A stretch of 64,000 nt of DNA. Source: Lumbricus terrestris (taxonomy: Eukaryota; Annelida; Clitellata; Crassiclitellata; Lumbricidae). Made by a program: the position numbers and the translations under genes. This document shows positions 50,290 to 63,861 of this stretch, piece after piece. Location of the stretch: NCBI GenBank assembly GCA_949752735.1, contig OX457047.1, positions 2,704,782-2,768,781 of the forward strand, read 5' to 3'. The notes below the pieces were generated by a model. That model saw only the letters and a program-made list of their open reading frames with translations. It had not been told where the DNA came from and did not search any database. How positions within the stretch are numbered: the stretch's first letter is position 1; every line of letters begins with the position of its first letter.

Positions 50290-51230
50290 TTGCTACAACC
50301 ACTGACGACATACCGGTAGCCTACTTAGAACATTCATAATGAAACGACATACATGTAAATGACGAAAAGTTAGGCAATGTCATCATGGTGTAACGACTTG
50401 CCCCAGACTATGCCTACGATAGATCTGCCGCTCCACTGGTAGCCTATCCCACGCCACCACCGCTCCGTTCAGCACATAAGAGGTTCTCTTAATTGGTTCT
50501 ATAATAAGAGTTTATTATAAACTATGATATTATGCTAAATGAGGTAGGGTCTATAAACTATTTAGCGGAAGGGGAGCCTAGCTGCACTATGGAGATAGAT
50601 GACCTGTACAATTTAAAGGTTTAATTATGAACAACTATAGAATCAGCATTATGTCAATGTATACAAGAATAGCGGAGGTAAGACTTACGTAATAATAAGA
50701 AAGGATGTGGCTAGGTTTGTATGTATGTTTGTATGTATGTATATTTGTCCAGAATGCACGCTCACAGTTTTTGAGCTTTTCACTCCAAACCTTCACTACT
50801 GTGTAGGTCTCGGCATAATTAAAATAAATTAAATTCGTGTGTAATAATAATTATTGACTTGAGACGATTTTTGAAAATTTCATACTCACAACGTACACTT
50901 CGCAAAGTCAACGCAACGACACTATTAATAATGTCAACTTCACAGCTTAATGTCAAACGCAAGTAAAACTTCACACATTACAATTATTAAATCGTGTATA
51001 CTTAAACGAATCTTTGTAAAAAAATCATTCCACACGCTACACACTCCACACAAGTTGACCAAGTCAACCAGGCACTACACCACGCCAACCGCACACTTTC
51101 TGTCAAAAACAAGTGAAACGAGCTTCACATAACAGAATGAAATTATTGTGCGTTGTTGATTTGAGCTAATCTCCGAAAAAAACATACTTTCACACGCTGC
51201 ACGCAACTAGACAGTGTCAACTACATTACC
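50290..51230. other. AT-rich spacer, nothing recognised
   Basis: No exon-like frame, inverted repeat or known repeat other than a weak tRNA-like tail near 50440-50470. Confidence 0.4.
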
Positions 51231-51234
51231 TACT

Positions 51235-52065
51235 AATCGACAATGTCAACCACGCTCTCGACAATGTCAACCACACTCTCGACAATGTCAACCACACTCT
51301 CGACAATGTCAACCACACTCGACAATGTCAACCATACTCTCGACAAAGCCAACTAACCTACATGACCAACTATTCAACAATGTCAACCGAACAATCTTAT
51401 GTTCAAGAACTGACGACTCTGACTTTGGGCAACAGCACACTTAAACTTCTTAAATTTCCTACAATCGCACTCGACAATGCCAACCAAACACTCGACAATG
51501 TCAACCAAACACTCGACAATGTCAACCAAACACTCGACAATGTCATGCCAACCAAACTCTCGACACCGTCAACCAAACACTCGACAATGTCAACCAAACA
51601 CTCGACAGTGTCAACCACAAACATTCGACAAAGTCAACCACAAACATTCGACAATGTCAACCACAAACACTCGACAATGTCAACCAAACACTCGACAATG
51701 TCAACCACAAACATTCGACAATGTCAACCACAAACACTCGACAATGTCAACCAAACACTCGACAATGTCAACCAAACACTCGACAATGTCATGCCAACCA
51801 AACTCTCGACACCGTCAACCAAACACTCGACAATGTCAACCAAACACTCGACAATGTCATGCCAACCAAACTCTCGACACCGTCAACCAAACACTCGACA
51901 ATGTCAACCAAACACTCGACAATGTCAACCAAACACTCGACAGTGTCAACCAAACACTCGACAATGTCAACCACAAACATTCGACAATGTCAACCACAAA
52001 CACTCGACAATGTCAACCAAACACTCGACAATGTCAACCAAACTCTCGACAATGTCAACTAAAAA
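51235..52065 (+). repeat. 21 bp minisatellite, about 39 units
   Basis: Units of the type CTCGACAATGTCAACCAAAC plus A, with variants CCACA and CACCG, and a higher-order block containing GTCATGCCAACC seen three times. Period is a multiple of three and lacks stops in two frames, so frames of over 280 codons exist; the translated STMSTKH-type repeats look like a by-product. Confidence 0.85.
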
Positions 52066-52377
52066 AACCTACTACTCGACAAATTCTCAAACTTCATCAT
52101 TCAGAAGTTGGCCACGAATCAATCGGGAGATTGATAATTGGATATGTATCGTCCTTTCAACTAGAAGTCCAACACGCAACCTATTATTATTCTTATTATA
52201 TTTTCCTCATTAGTAACAGCATTTCTACGCATTTGCGAAGCTCTATACGAACTAATCACCGGGTTTCAATAAGTTGGTCCAATCAAATCGAATCAAAGAC
52301 TTGCCTAAGATCCATGGCTGCACGTTGGACAGCAACCGTGAGAGAGGAGGCACGACGACTGCTTTAACGAATCGGCT

Positions 52378-52602
52378 ACCGTGTTCCAGAGAGGGATACC
52401 GTGTTACAGAGAGGGATTCCGTGTTCCAGAGAGAGCTAACGTGTTCCAGAGAGGGATACCGTGTTCCAGAGAGGGATACCGTGTTACAGAGAGGGATACC
52501 GTGTTCCAGAGAGGGATACCGTGTTACAGAGAGGGATACCGTGTTACAGAGAGGGATACCGTGTTCCAGAGAGGAATACCGTGTTCCAGAGAGGGATACC
52601 TT
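52378..52602 (+). repeat. 20 bp minisatellite, about 11 units
   Basis: GTGTTCCAGAGAGGGATACC with TTCC/TTAC alternation. Confidence 0.9.
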
Positions 52603-53605
52603 TAACAAACTGAAGAATTTCAGTAGGGACGTTCCACGTATTTTGAAAATTGTACGCCCTGATCAAAACAATCCATGCTGAATGGGGATTCGAATGATTC
52701 CCTTATCACTACGTTGACGCTGAACAATCTCTACTACTGAAGCCTAACTTATTATTTTTATGCTGGTCCTTTGATTGACGCTGGAAATTGAACGATCACA
52801 GCCATCATAATAGATACAGATTTCATTCTGGCAATCATCATCATCATCATTAAAAATCTATACAGTTAAACTCGCAGGAGATCATTACAACTAATACGCT
52901 CTACTCTTCTTTCGATGTGCATCGTGTACTGCGTGATCTAAGCCAGTGTTGACTTAAAGGTGCGTTGTTTCCTCGGGATCGTCTTTCCGTAGAAAACCGT
53001 TTTCCGTTTCCTTATTTAAATGGCCATTTGTTGATCTGTGAAACCGGTTTTCGGTTCCATTCGAAGACCGATTTTCCACGTCCCTAAGGAAACCATCAGC
53101 CGCTCCATTCAGACCCTGTAAGTAAGAAATGAAGACGAATTACTTGACGAGTGTCCCATAGGAACACGAGAAGTTATCGTCGGTAGGAATAGGTTGGTTG
53201 GTTTGTTCCACGTGTGTGTGTGTTGACCTACCATGAAGGGCGGGGGAAAAATTCGAAGGGGGGGAAATTTTGGGTCAAATATCGTCTTGGTCACCGAAAA
53301 ATTTGATGACCTTTTTTAGTCATTTGTCGAATTCCCAACGAAAAGATACCAGTTTATCCGCCAAAATAGTTGACCTTTTTTAGTCGCACAGTGTTCGCAC
53401 AGACCTCGTGTACGGATCTCGGACCTTGTGGGGCGTGGGGAGGCCTACGAAAGTGCTCATGGGGGGGGGGGGGGGGGAGGGTGGGGGGTTGGCACATCAA
53501 CTTTCTGAGCCAGAATAGCTGGTAAAAAAATAAAGAAATTTCTAAATGGGCGCCATGGCCGGATTGGCCCCCATGAATTCGCCCCTGCCTACCATCGGTA
53601 AGTTC

Positions 53606-53608
<3 letters not shown>

Positions 53609-53641
<33 letters not shown>

Positions 53642-53664
53642 TTTTTTTTTTTTTTTTTTTTTTT
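53609..53664. repeat. (ATT)n followed by poly-T
   Basis: Eleven ATT units then 24 T, perhaps a degraded retroposon tail in reverse; a 17 bp poly-G lies at 53461. Confidence 0.7.
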
Positions 53665-54103
53665 AATAATCTGTGAGTTCATATGAGAGACTAAAGTTAT
53701 GTTACGAGCCTGTCTATTCCGAATGTAGCCAACGTAACCCACACGGATGCCTAGCAGGTCGTGTCCATCAGCTGAAGCACATCGAGGTTCAGGTCTAAGT
53801 ACGTCTAAGGTAAAACTCTTACAAATTAATTATAATGTGATCTATTATTTATAAGGTCTTCAGAATATTGCACATTTTATACTTTGATTTATTTCGTTTA
53901 TTATTTTCGTTTCGGTAATATGATTTCATAAGGTCGATTCCGATCGTTCGATGGCGTGGGTAAAAGCAGTAGTAGCCTAGTAGGTCGTGATGGGCGCCCT
54001 GTTGTCTGCCAACAATCAAATTGGACTCCCTGTAATAACTTGTGAGCATCCGTTATGCTATAAACTGCAATCATTCTGGTTGCGCCAGTTGGAAATTAAA
54101 TTA

Positions 54104-54381
<278 letters not shown>

Positions 54382-54552
54382 GACTGAGAAAAGCAGCAAC
54401 AAAAACGCCACTCGTTGAATCGCCCCGTTCCGTTGGTCGCATAGTGATTGGCGCTATAAAAATCTTTTGATGATGATGATGATGATGCTGTTAACGATGA
54501 TGAGGTGTGAAGAATGATGATGAGAGATAAAAAAAACTTATGTAGCGCCTAC

Positions 54553-57500
54553 CTTCGTTTCTTGCACCAGAGCAGCTCTGTTCTTGTCGTCAACGTCTTC
54601 TTCGTCATCGTCCTTTTCCGCCCAACCGCATCCGCGGAAGCGCAACAGAAGACGTTCGTCCACCTTCGCCTCCAGATCTCTGTCCCCTGATTCATAAGAA
54701 AAGTTCAATCAATCAACCAACCAACCAATCAGATCAATCAATCAATCAATCAAATCTTTATTGAAACCTTTGCCAATACGTGTCACATCAGGGCTGTGTT
54801 TAATGAATTTTTAGAACTGCACAACCCATTCTTTCCTCTCCAATTCTTCGTGGCAAATTGCTTCCAATCGGAGGACAATGATCTTTTTTGCTAGTTTTAA
54901 CTGTACAGAAGTGCTTCTGCAAGTGCACAAATCCATTTAGAACTGCACATTTTGTGTACAACCGGACGTTAAAAAAACCTGTGTCACATCAAAAAGAATG
55001 GGCACAGCAAAATATAATTTTTTTAAATTAGACACGCAGGCAATAAAGGGCCGAGCATGGATAATAATTCCGCTAATCGGAGATACCCCCAATTAGGCTA
55101 TCATGAAGTAAATGAGGACAGATCGGAAATTAAAACAGGTTCACAGACTGCGTAACTCTCACTTGGGAATGGAACAATGGCATACAGTTTAACGCTTAAC
55201 TAATTCTTAACTACTGACAATTGTGAGCCAGCATAACTTGAACGTTAAATACAGTGGTGCACAGTCTCAACTGTATTTGCCTATATTATAACAACATAAT
55301 TTATTAATTAAGGCCGATAGGTGGGATAACAGGAACCGATCCCCAAAACCGAGACAGACGATTCCATTTCTTAATCAAAGAGATTATAATTATAGATCAA
55401 GTCGGCATCAGCTTATAAACGGCTGTTTGATTTTGAATAATTATTATATTCAGAGGTGGGACTATATCGTGATTCGAGACCCCGTCCTAAGAACCATAAT
55501 TCATGGAAGAACTGGGTTGTAAGACAAGAGGAAGCCACATAGCGTTGACTTAGCTTTCAATTATAACCTGAGGCAGCTGCAAAATGAGCAGAAGGGAGAT
55601 GGGCGCATTGCAGGCTGCCATACAGTTAAGTCCGACTTTTGTGAAGTTAATATCGTCTGTTACTAGCCTGCAGGTAACCTTACTGAGTAGGCTCCTTTGT
55701 CAGTCTAAATTAATAACTGAACATATAATAATAATCTTCGTTTATTGACATTCAATCTGACAGACCGCAGAATGATTACAGATAGGCTACAAGTCATATA
55801 AAATACGGCCAGCTTCGAACGACACGGAGGTACATGTAGGCTAAACAACAGACTCGGTAGCTTAACACTAATGGCCTAAGTGCTGGAACGCTCCTGATCG
55901 GCCAAGCCAGGAGTGGGAGGGGCGATTTTATTTTCAACAGACCTGAGGCAAACAACACAACAGAAAAGCGCCACTGGCAGATAACTGGAAATTCAACAAA
56001 AATTTTGCTCTGAGCGAGACTTGGACCCAGGCCGCGATAATGAGTAGGCTATACTCAGTTTATTACATTGATTACAAAAATAACAGTAGACTGCAGATCA
56101 CATTGCACTTACTCATAATGAAAGATGCTATTATGCCGATGACCACGGTGATGAGAGCTCCAAACGGCGAGAACCACAGATACGATATGGCGTAGAAGTT
56201 CTCCAGACCTCGAAGTTCAGTCTGAGCATCGAAACAAACATAGCCTTCAAAACGACATTTAAAGTGTTGCAATGTGTTCAATACTAAGTTGTAATAATAT
56301 ATACTTATTATGATGCTACGTGTAGCTCATCTAAGAGAGCAAAATGCGTGTAACTATCATGAAGCACGGTTTAGAATTCTGCACAACACAATGGCAAGAC
56401 GAACACACGAATCAGAACGGGGATGAATCGGTAACGGTATAGTCTGCGGACGTTTTAAGAGTCCAGAAATCAGAATTGTCGTTATAAGGTTGATATCTCA
56501 TCTTATATGATTAATCTTGAAAGTAGGGCCCCTACCTAGCGGGAATTTTTCCCTTCATGGGTACCCATTGTATTCCATGAACTGTCAGTTGCATGGATTC
56601 GAGAAGAAAAAACAAAGACCTCTTTTCCGAAAAACCAATGCAGTTATGAACCGATGATAGCCTATCGACGACAATGAGGATGATGATGGCAACAATGACG
56701 ATGATGGCGATGACGATTGTAATGCTACAAAATGGCGTGTAATTAATTTTCGTAGGCAATGCTTTAATTATCACATGGCTTTTAGCTTCCGGCATCGCTT
56801 CTGCTGTTCGATTCAAACGATCTTTGGCGGTGATTCCATCCAAGAAGTCGAATGATGATGACGTGTAGTTGTTGTTGTTGTAGTTGTTGTTGGTATAGTT
56901 CATCAGCGAAGATGCGAATAGAGACGAGTTGCTGCTCGGAATGGAACATCGTTCCACGGACACGGGTGGCAGAGGAGGGTGCTTGTGGGGCACGGTGAGG
57001 GATCCCATGCTCAGCCAGAGCGTTATCAGCACACCCACGATGCCCCCTATTAACGTTCCCTGCAATATCGAAAAATACCAGCGATCTCATTCACGACTAC
57101 ATAGGAGCAATCAGCATTTGTAGCATGTGCACGATAATTATCAACATCGGCAATAGTGGGGCGCGGTGGCGTAGTTCGTCGCCTTGCAGCCGAAGAGTTG
57201 CAGGTTCGAATTCACCTTAATTTGCCGCGTAGGGACCTCGGTCAAGTTCTTCACTCGCAATTGCTCAGCCCTTCGGCGTGAAACTCCGATGCAGTGTCCG
57301 CTCTGTAGTCGGAAGCGCCTCTGAGTAAAGAGCTTGAATGGGCGCTATAATAAGTGCACATACAAACAAATAGTGACGTTAAAGTTGCGTCTGGTAGGTA
57401 GATAGTTTCCGTTTAACTGTGTGATAGCAAGGATCATTAGCGATCCCTCCTCCATTGTCTAGGCTTGGGACTGGCACTAGCACCGGCAGAGAGCAACCAG

Positions 57501-60500
57501 TGGCGGAGTTAAATATATTGAATATATTAAATATAGTTGCGTCTGTGTCAGCTCAATTAGTTCAGATAAACGATGTGATTGATTGATCGATTGATTGATC
57601 GATTGATTGATTGATTGGTTGATTGATTGTTGATTGACTGATTGATTGATTGAATGATTGACTGACTGACTGATTGGTTAGCAATCAAGACACCATTTCA
57701 TTCGTTAAACGTTGGAGTCTTAGCTGACATTACGCAGCGACTTGTAAAGGTCGATTTAAAAAATGCATGATCCATGATCCAGAGATAAATAGAAGATGCT
57801 CAGTCCGCCCAGCGTGACTGAGGTGCAATCACAGTCATGAAGCTATAGCGACTTTTGCTTCTTTGTTTCTATGTGCACCACGCTATAGGTCGTATAGGAG
57901 GTCGAGAGAGGCCGGAGCATAACATCAGCTAGACAATTATTTCTGGGCAAGACCCCGTTGTGTGTGGAGACCAGGATTTGTAAATATCTCATGCGCACAT
58001 TAAGAGAAATCCAATGCAGTTTCTCAGACATGACGGCAGAAATGTGAGAGTAGTGTGAAGGATAATTTGAAAAGTGTAACCTTCCAGTTTGCGTGTTTTG
58101 AGATGGCCCCGAGGATGAAGATCGCTGTGACTGGACCGGTCACCGAGCTGCACAACGCCATCATCACCTGACAACGTATAAGCCCAATTATACACGTAAT
58201 AGATGTCACGGTGTATACAATCATATACCTAGAATCAATTTTTAATTCTAAACATTCTGTGTGAATTCACTATGGAGTATGGACGTGCCTGTCTATCATG
58301 GGACTGATTGTCTGGATATTGACCCGATCATCTCTTGGGTTTAGCATGCCATAGGCTGGTGCCTTTTTGCATTGGAAACAGACGCAATGGAAGTTATTGA
58401 TATAAGTTATTAATAGAAGTTATTAAAAGAAGCTATTAATATAAATCATTAATATAAGTTATTGATAAAAGTTATTAATAGAAGTTATTGATAGAAGTTA
58501 CTATTAAAAGTTATTAATTAGGCCTACAATTTTCATCCCAGGACAATGTAGGAATATCGCCTCGACGGTATCCTGCTTGTAAACAGTAATTTCAGACAGT
58601 TTTACGTTTTACACAAACAATTATAATAGGATAAATGGATAATTCATCCCACTTGATAGAAATTATAAACTAATCTGACAACTATTAATTAAGAGCAATC
58701 TGACAAGTAGGTCTAATCAATGATATGGTAGGTTACCTGTGTGATGGGACCTGGGAAATAGGCCGAGAGGAAGGCCACTCCAGTGGACAGAGCACCAAGC
58801 AGTACAACTGGAACAAAAGGATAAAATAAACTGCTATAATATAATCCATCGACTGTTATCGAGTGCATCAGACTTCCATGAAACCTCCGAGATTACAAAC
58901 ATTGCAACAGAAGTTACAATTATAATCGCATTGCAATATTATTAATTAATTTACAGATCCAATTAAATTAATTAAGTTACTGATCTTGTTACAATTAATT
59001 AGGTTACAGATCTCAATACAATTAATTAAGTTACAGATCTCATTGCAATTAATTAAGTTACAGATCTCATTACAATTAATTAAGTTACAGATCTCATTAC
59101 AATTAATTAACTTATAGATCTCATTACAATTAATGAACCTACATATCTCATTACAATTAAGTTACAGATCTCATTACAATTAATTAAGTTACGGGTCGCA
59201 TTACAATAAATCGGGTCACAGATCTCATTACCATTCATTAAGTTACAGATCTCATTACAATTAGTTAAGTAACAGATCTCATTACAATTAATTAAGTTAC
59301 AGATATCATTACAATTAATTAAGTTACAGATCTCATTACAATTAATTGGGTTACAGGTAGAGCGTAGCCAAATTGCCATTTGATCATAAATGAGAGTGAA
59401 TGTTTTTAGGGTAAGTTTTATTGCTATAAATTTTACGTAAATAAAATAGCACAACCAGGAGGACGTGTCAAAGCTTCAAATGACACACATCATTAAATTT
59501 GTACACCATACATCAGAGCGGTCTGTGGTCCTGTGAATGAGACCAACAGAGCAAAACATGGCAAAACAGATCTGCTGTCTAATAGCTCCTCAAACTAGAG
59601 TAGCTAGGCCCTATAGCTCAGTCTCGGTCATTTAGGCCTACATGTTGGCCTACCTCTCTTTGGCTCGCATCGAGTGACGTGCAGGCCAATGAACTTAAAA
59701 AGTTACCGGTATAGCCTTTATAGACATTGGACATACACCTAGCCTAGTGGAGCCGTTGCCTTTGTTGTTATTTGCGACTGAGTTTCTGGGTCTCTTCGGC
59801 CACATAATTATATGCAGAATGACAGGAAGATGACGGCATTTGTGTTTGGAATGATGGGCAGACGAAGCAAAGGAGGGCACAACAGTAGATAGCGGATGGA
59901 TGATGGAAGAGACTGTAGATGTGGAGCGTCACTGCAAGAGTCGGGATACATCACCCTGGAATGGGAGTCAATTTTCCAGGGGCACCCTCTTGCCCCTATG
60001 CGCCGGCGCCCAAGATACCGACTCTACATTTAGGCCTACGTATTGATTTTTGTGCTTTAGACAACGCGAATTACCGAGTAACCTAGGCTTTAAGATCTCT
60101 ACCTAGGCTTCTGTTGATGAGAGCCTTCCTTGTTTCTGGCAGGTGGTTTAGTTTCCATTTGAGAATATCCTCCCAGCAGTTTGCGGCTGATCCGCTCAGC
60201 GCAGATGAAACGGTACTACATGATACACACACAACAAAGAAATAGAACATAAGGCAAGGTATGTATGTACACTTGTTATAGCGCCCTTCAAGAGAACTAC
60301 TCAGTAGCGCTCCCGACGACTGCGCGGACACTGAATCGGAGTTTCACGCCGTAGCGCTGAGCAATTGCGAGCGAAGGACTTGCCCAAGGTCCCTACGAAG
60401 CGGCTTCAGGTGGATTCGAACCTGCAGCCCTCCGGCTACAAGGCCACGAACATACGCAATACACCACCGCGCCCCACCAAGTTATAAGTTAGTTCTGAAT

Positions 60501-62100
60501 CATGATGACAAACCTCTTTCAGTCTCGTGAATTTGTATAATAGTAATAATATGACTAATTTGGTAAAATGATGATGATAAACCTCTTTCAGTCTTTATCA
60601 TTTTTTAAATGGCCTAACTCATCTGGTAAAATGATGGTAAACGTCTTTGAGAAGTTACTCTAAAAGCAGTCACAAGCTAGCCTATAGTAGGCTATACAGT
60701 TCTGAAACAAGATGTTAAAATCTGCAAATCTCGTTCATTTCTACAACAATCTAACGGATCTGGCAAAGCAATTGAAAAACATCAATACCTCAATGCTCCT
60801 CCATATAGCGTGGACAGGAAAAGTCCAGAAAATCCCGGTGAATCGGCAAAAATTGTGACAACAAAATATGGAAGCAGCTGCACAGATAAGACAAAAGATA
60901 ATAATAATTATTGGTGAAAATAAGGCAAGATAATCCTTTAGAAAGCACTTAATATAACCTCCATGTTTAGGCCTAAATCTTTACATAGGTTTCCTGTTCT
61001 AAATATCGATCTAAAAATAGCGGCTTATTGTGACATCGGTGGATAAGTTCTTGCATTGTATTATCCTACTGGCACAATAGTTTCTTCCTTCGTTCCCTGT
61101 CCTCAGGCAGGTTCGCAGGCTTATGTCCAGTCAGTTGCGTAGCCAGGAAGTTATGATGGGGGAAGGGGTTGGGGGTTTATGGCCTGGCCGGGTGCCCTTC
61201 CTGACACCAACCCAACAGTATTACAGCAAATAAAAAGAGAATAAAATAGCAAAGGGAATAAGGTAAGAAAAACAATTGATACTACAATAATTATTGTTTT
61301 TTATTTTTATTTGAGTGGATAAATAACCTATTAAAAAGCCTTTTTCTCGAGGCCAATGGGGGAGGGTTTAACCCCGAAACACCTCTTGTCTACGTCACTG
61401 TGTCCAATTACGTAATTCATCTCTATTTTGTACATCTCTCTTCAGTCCTCTGTTCTATAGCCATCCTCTGTCATCATACTGGCAGAATAAACGTTAAAAA
61501 TATTACAAATCTTATCAAGCGCATAAAGCACTTTGATGCATGCAATTTATAAGTTAGCCATCAATCTCAAATAGACATAATTATGCTAACGACTATAGAG
61601 GCAGAATAATAGTTATTTTATAAATTTATTCGTAAAGTCAATAATAAACTCTTTTACCTTTACTCATCTCTATCACTGTCTCTGTCACTTTTACTGTCAT
61701 GTCGCTGTCACTGTCTCGGTCTCTGTCTGTCTGTCTCTCTCTCTGGGTCTATGGCTACATTTGTCTGTTTATATCACTCTATTCCTCTCTGCCATCTGTG
61801 GGATGTTTTGTCTGCGCTTTCCCATCTATCACGTACAATCGTACATGACACATGTCAGACAACAACAAGCGAGCGCTCAAGATCTCTTCCGCCAACCTAT
61901 AACACAGACGCCATAGAATACAACAACCTTGACCCGTCCGGTAATAACATTATTATAGTCTGACCTGGTTAAGGTTAGCGATGTCCTTGTTGGCCAGAGG
62001 ATCGCATTGGATGCTCGAATAATAAGACAAGACGATCAGACCAATGAGACCGGCCAGCGCGTCCATGATGATGGCTGGAGGAATTATTATCAGCATCGTT
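54553..62100 (-). CDS. SLC5-C: SLC5-type symporter, exons 8-15; 5' part beyond window
   Basis: Third family member, 3' half only. Exons: 61965-62100, 60789-60877, 60103-60215, 58737-58807, 58081-58167, 56775-57059, 56113-56221, 54553-54686. Lengths 136, 89, 113, 71, 87, 285, 109 and 134 match SLC5-A exons 8-15 except exon 13 (+42 nt) and exon 15 (+15 nt), both multiples of three. Key stretches: CDPLANKDIANLNQ, LLPYFVVTIFADSPGFSGLF, GALSTVSSALSG (canonical Ser-Thr of the Na2 site), and an acidic C-terminal tail (EKDDDEEDVDDK). No stop or frameshift was seen. Donors of exon 12 (GTTACA) and exon 13 (GTGATA) are weak. Exons 1-7 should lie to the right of the window; the terminal exon was not identified between 53 and 54.5 kb. 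Confidence 0.82.
54789..54981. mobile_element. GTGCAG-family hAT-like MITE, 193 bp
   Basis: Ends CAGGGCTGTGTTTAATG / TTAAAAAAACCTG, 8 bp duplication TGTCACAT (54781-54788, 54982-54989). In SLC5-C intron 14, about 100 bp from exon 15. Confidence 0.8.
56775..57059 (-). CDS. SLC5-C exon 13 with asparagine-rich extracellular loop
   Basis: Encodes the helix GGIVGVLITLWLSMGSLTV followed by a long extracellular loop containing several N-x-S/T sequons and an Asn/Tyr-rich run made of AAC-type codons (around 56868-56905). It is 95 codons against 81 in SLC5-A. The acceptor is TTGCAG; the donor is placed at CAT|GTGATA because that keeps phase 0 into exon 14, but it lacks G at +5, so the boundary is less certain than the others. 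Confidence 0.7.
57158..57370 (+). mobile_element. tRNA-derived SINE, full length
   Basis: GGGGCGCGGTGGCGTAG head, clear B box GGTTCGAATTC, body and CACATACAAACAAA tail. In SLC5-C intron 12. Confidence 0.85.
57575..57680. repeat. (GATT)n microsatellite
   Basis: About 26 GATT/GACT units; a shorter copy with inverted halves lies at 28495-28545. Confidence 0.85.
58940..59355. repeat. 27 bp tandem repeat, about 14 units
   Basis: Unit AATTAATTAAGTTACAGATC plus TCATTAC, degenerate at both edges, in SLC5-C intron 10. Confidence 0.85.
60258..60475 (-). mobile_element. tRNA-derived SINE, full length
   Basis: Reverse orientation, GGTTCGAATCCACC B box, head GGGGCGCGGTGGTGTA at 60475. Lies 43 bp upstream of SLC5-C exon 10 in the transcript sense. 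Confidence 0.85.
61132..61400. mobile_element. hAT-like MITE, CAGTGGCGTAG family
   Basis: 269 bp, ends CAGTTGCGTAGCCAGG / TCTACGTCACTG with TGTCCAGT/TGTCCAAT flanks (7 of 8). Internal AGAAAAACAATTG and TTTATTTGAGTGGATAAAT words match 26468-26725 in reverse orientation. In SLC5-C intron 8. Confidence 0.7.
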
Positions 62101-62658
62101 CTACCAACAAACAAAATGAATGGTTCCAATTGAATGCCAACCGTTGAAAGAATACTGTGTAGACAACGTATCTATATCTTCCGTATGTTTGTATGCATGT
62201 GTTTATCATTCGCTCGAGAATTTCTAAAGCGCCTCTTAAACTCTTAAAAGGGACTGCTCAGAAATGCGCCTGACTCAAGCACTGCAAAAGAGCACAGTTT
62301 TGAGTTGGATTAAAAATACTCTATAGTAAGTGTAGGCTACCAGAAAACAGATGTAGTTCATGTTGGACCTTTGCCAGCAGGCGCAGGTATACATGTAGAT
62401 GTAGCCCATTTAATACCACCGTGGTAAAGACTTGATTATCACACTGTCTCTTTTTCTTGTATTTAGGTGTCGAAAGTGTAATGTAAAAGTAATATAGTCC
62501 CAACCTCGGGTGAAACGGAGTTTTAGGATTAGCCTACGACATAACGGGTCAGAGGAACCTTTGCTAGCAGGTGCGGGTATAGATGTATTGTATATCCACA
62601 TTCTAGAGCACAGGACCAGCAACCAACGAGAAATCGTGCCGCTGCTGCCTGGTAGATG

Positions 62659-63743
62659 CAGGGCCGGCCTTAGCTATAGGCAAAGTAGGCAGTTGCCTAG
62701 GGCGCCGCAGTCTTTGGGGGGGGGGGGGCGCCGCGGCACCGGCGAATTTATTTTTTTACACTACATTCTTTTAAATTCAAAACTTTCGCTAATGGAAAGA
62801 ATTTTAAATAATTGTGGATTCTTTGCACCTGTTCAGGCTGGCCTAATTCAATTTCAAGGACTGCATAAATTTTAAATCGACAAATAAAATTCGATTTGTA
62901 ACGACATTCTGTTCTCTTTGCTTTGGGAGACAGGTTAAAATACGCGACGTTCAATTTCGACAGTGAAGATGTTGCAAGAAATGAAATGTATGAAATGGGA
63001 GTGGTCCTTGCTGCAGAGTATGAAGATGAGATTACAACATTACAGCCTGCCCTTTATTCGTATTGAAATAAAATAGTCTAGTAGGGACGATGATGAAGAA
63101 AGGGCTGAGGCAGGACCGACCTAAGGCACAGGCAAAGCAGGCAGTTGCATGGGGCGCCATTTCCATAAAGAGGGCGCCATTTCCACAAGAGTGTATTTTA
63201 ATATTTTTTAACTTATGCCATTCTCCACAAAATTGAATATTATCCAGCCTTAAGTGTACTAATAAAGAAATTATAATGAATTACTCAGTTGAGCGTAGGC
63301 CTACAAGGTCATAGTTAGGGGGATGTTTTGGTTGTTTGAACATCCCCACCCCAAATGAAGTAATGTAAAAATGAAATAATTATGCATTTACTAGCACATG
63401 ACAGTGTGTAATGTAATTTTGAGCAGAAAATAGTCGAAAATCGCGGAAAAGTGATTTTTGGACGTCAGAAAATTCGACGACTAACAAAAGTCGTCAGAAA
63501 ATTTCGCCCAAAAAAGTCGCCCGCAGCTACGCACCTCAAAATTCACGGTCAAGAAAACATCCCCCGAAATAAAATCCTGGCTACGGCCCTGTAAGTGTAT
63601 ACCGGCTCTGGCCAATTCATCTTTAGATTCTAACGTGGGCTGAACAATTGAGTGGGAAACTAATTGCGCCAAATGCAGGCCTATGCCTGGGGCGCCAAAT
63701 GTATGTCTTGCCTAGGGCGCCACTTGGGCTAAGGCCGGCCCTG
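62659..63743. mobile_element. hAT-like element, CAGGGCCGGCCTTAG ends
   Basis: 1085 bp, ends CAGGGCCGGCCTTAGC / CTAAGGCCGGCCCTG, exact 8 bp duplication GGTAGATG (62651-62658, 63744-63751). Subterminal GGCGCC repeats. At least one further element (ending TGGCTACGGCCCTG near 63592) is nested within. Confidence 0.8.
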
Positions 63744-63861
63744 GGTAGATGTAGCCTACGCGCAAAGCGGACAAGCTGCTTACTAAGGTCAATGCGTTCA
63801 TTTAGAATAAAAGTAAGTCACAAGTAAACTAGTCACAAGTAAACTGGACTACATATGTAGC

